Assembly (NCBI RefSeq): GCF_009909195.1
Contig: NZ_JAAAMU010000001.1
Location: 186,001-250,000 of the forward strand
Direction of reading: 5' to 3'
From: Paenibacillus sacheonensis
Lineage (GTDB): Bacteria > Bacillota > Bacilli > Paenibacillales > Paenibacillaceae
Length of the DNA: 64,000 bases
Shown here piece by piece: positions 63,220 through 64,000 of this stretch. The position numbers and the translations under genes are program-made. Numbering within the stretch: the stretch's first letter is position 1; each line of letters begins with the position of its first letter. The notes under the pieces are model-generated. The model ran no database searches, was not told where the DNA came from, and saw only the letters and a program-made list of their open reading frames with translations.

Positions 63220-64000
63220 ATGTCCATGAAAAAAACGCTTATGATTTCCGCTCTTGCAGCTGCGCTCAGCACGTCCGTCATCGGCGTCGCATCCGCCGCA
63301 ACGCCGCAGCAAACGACCGCAACGGCACCGTTTAACGTGATGGTCAACGATTCTTCCATCCAGGTTCGCTCGATTCAAGCAAACGGAACGACGCTGGTAT
63401 CGCTGCGCGACATCGGTTCCGCGACCGGCGCCTTGTTCGTCGTCAACGTGAAATCCGGCGTTACGGCGTACATCCAAGGTCATTCCGTCGAACTTCATGC
63501 CGGTTCGGCGGCAGCCATGGTAGACGGCGAGCAAGTAGACCTGCAGCAAGCGGTAGTAAGTGTTAATGGTTCTTATTATATCTCGATCGAAGACTTCGTA
63601 GGGGCCTTCGGCGTAGACGGCGCGATGGACGATGCGGGCAAAGCATGGATCGATTCCGTCGAGCGCATCCATGCGGACACGATCAGCTGGATCAACGCCG
63701 GCCAACTGCTTGCTTCTACGCTGTCCGACGAAGGCCGCACGGATTACATCGTCGACGCGAAAACAAGCGCATTTACGAAAGTGTTGAGCTCCGACTCCGC
63801 TTCCGAGCTGTCCGTATCGCCGGACGGCAAGAAAGCCGCTTACACGGACGACGACGGCGCAGTCTACGTGATCGACCTGACGAGCAAGAGCTTCAACAGC
63901 CAAACCGTAACGGCAGACAATTCGATCAAGCCCGAGCTGGTCTGGTCCGCGGACGGCAGCGCGATCTACTTCCTGCAAAGCGACAAAGGAACGGTCATCC
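63220..64000 (+). CDS. Secreted stalk-domain (copper amine oxidase N-terminal type) protein with propeller-like repeats, 5' part
   Basis: The frame is open to the window end; 260 residues are visible. A signal peptide (KKTLMISALAAALSTSVIGVASA, about residues 4-26) is followed by a stalk domain (VSLRDIGSATGALFVVNVKSGVTAYIQGHSVELHAGS) and then a TolB/WD-like segment (ASELSVSPDGKKAAYTDDDGAVYVIDLTSKS). Such proteins are cell-surface proteins in Paenibacillus with unknown function. The ATG follows GAAGGGTGA. The promoter has a PhoP-like array, so phosphate limitation may induce it. Confidence 0.85.
   Translation, partial: MSMKKTLMISALAAALSTSVIGVASAATPQQTTATAPFNVMVNDSSIQVRSIQANGTTLVSLRDIGSATGALFVVNVKSGVTAYIQGHSVELHAGSAAAMVDGEQVDLQQAVVSVNGSYYISIEDFVGAFGVDGAMDDAGKAWIDSVERIHADTISWINAGQLLASTLSDEGRTDYIVDAKTSAFTKVLSSDSASELSVSPDGKKAAYTDDDGAVYVIDLTSKSFNSQTVTADNSIKPELVWSADGSAIYFLQSDKGTVI

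Overview
The window looks like a chromosomal segment of a Paenibacillaceae bacterium (Paenibacillus or Cohnella type). This rests on its fairly high GC content, strong AGGAGG-type ribosome binding sites with frequent TTG and GTG starts, a T-box leader in front of tyrS, YesM/YesN-type sensor and regulator pairs, ABC sugar importers without their own ATPase, many Gfo/Idh/MocA oxidoreductases and AraC regulators, and catabolite-responsive (cre) sites. The organism is an inference. No rRNA, tRNA, insertion sequence, prophage or CRISPR array was seen.

Layout. 1-9.7 kb is an L-rhamnose and L-lactate block: the end of the bifunctional rhamnulose-1-phosphate aldolase/lactaldehyde dehydrogenase, an ASRT-family protein, rhamnose isomerase, rhamnulokinase, a DeoR regulator, then lutABC and a FadR-type regulator. 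Rhamnose is split to DHAP and lactaldehyde, lactaldehyde is oxidised to L-lactate, and LutABC oxidises L-lactate to pyruvate. 10-12.9 kb holds cardiolipin synthase, a small alarmone synthetase and a DoxX-like membrane protein. 13.7-21.3 kb is a YesMN two-component system plus a carbohydrate ABC importer (two permeases and a lipoprotein), with two cre sites and several intergenic repeats. 21.8-26.1 kb has a PhyH dioxygenase and a GH2 beta-galactosidase. 26.3-30.3 kb has two DUF606 transporters around a Crp/Fnr regulator and two overlapping oxidoreductases. 30.4-35 kb has T-box/tyrS, a methyltransferase and a hybrid kinase.

35-48.3 kb is a patchwork of sugar-related genes: AraC regulators, oxidoreductases, an aldo/keto reductase, an esterase, a mutarotase, a clan GH-A hydrolase and a TIM-barrel isomerase, mixed with an arylamine N-acetyltransferase, a DedA protein and a NUDIX hydrolase. 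48.3-51.3 kb has an array of small palindromes, a PD-(D/E)xK-like protein with a winged helix behind a leader terminator, and fabV. 51.4-54.3 kb is a minus-strand quinone/electrophile detoxification operon (DoxX, ring-cleaving dioxygenase, hydrolase, flavin reductase), resembling Bacillus mhq genes, with two copies of one palindromic operator. 54.5-60.3 kb has PhyH/AraC and, divergently, an IclR-SDR-FAH-lactonase set resembling the non-phosphorylating L-fucose/L-rhamnose acid pathway, whose products would be pyruvate and L-lactate. 60.4-62.9 kb is a PadR regulator and a 14-TM efflux pump. The window ends in a secreted stalk-domain protein behind a PhoP-box-like promoter.

The most notable signals outside genes are three phased palindromes in 42-bp repeats before lutA, a pair of related ~200-bp intergenic repeats, a long composite hairpin between the ABC genes, the array of TTGYA-N5-TRCAA palindromes, and the PhoP-like array. 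All functional calls come from reading the sequence and recalling families; no database search was run.
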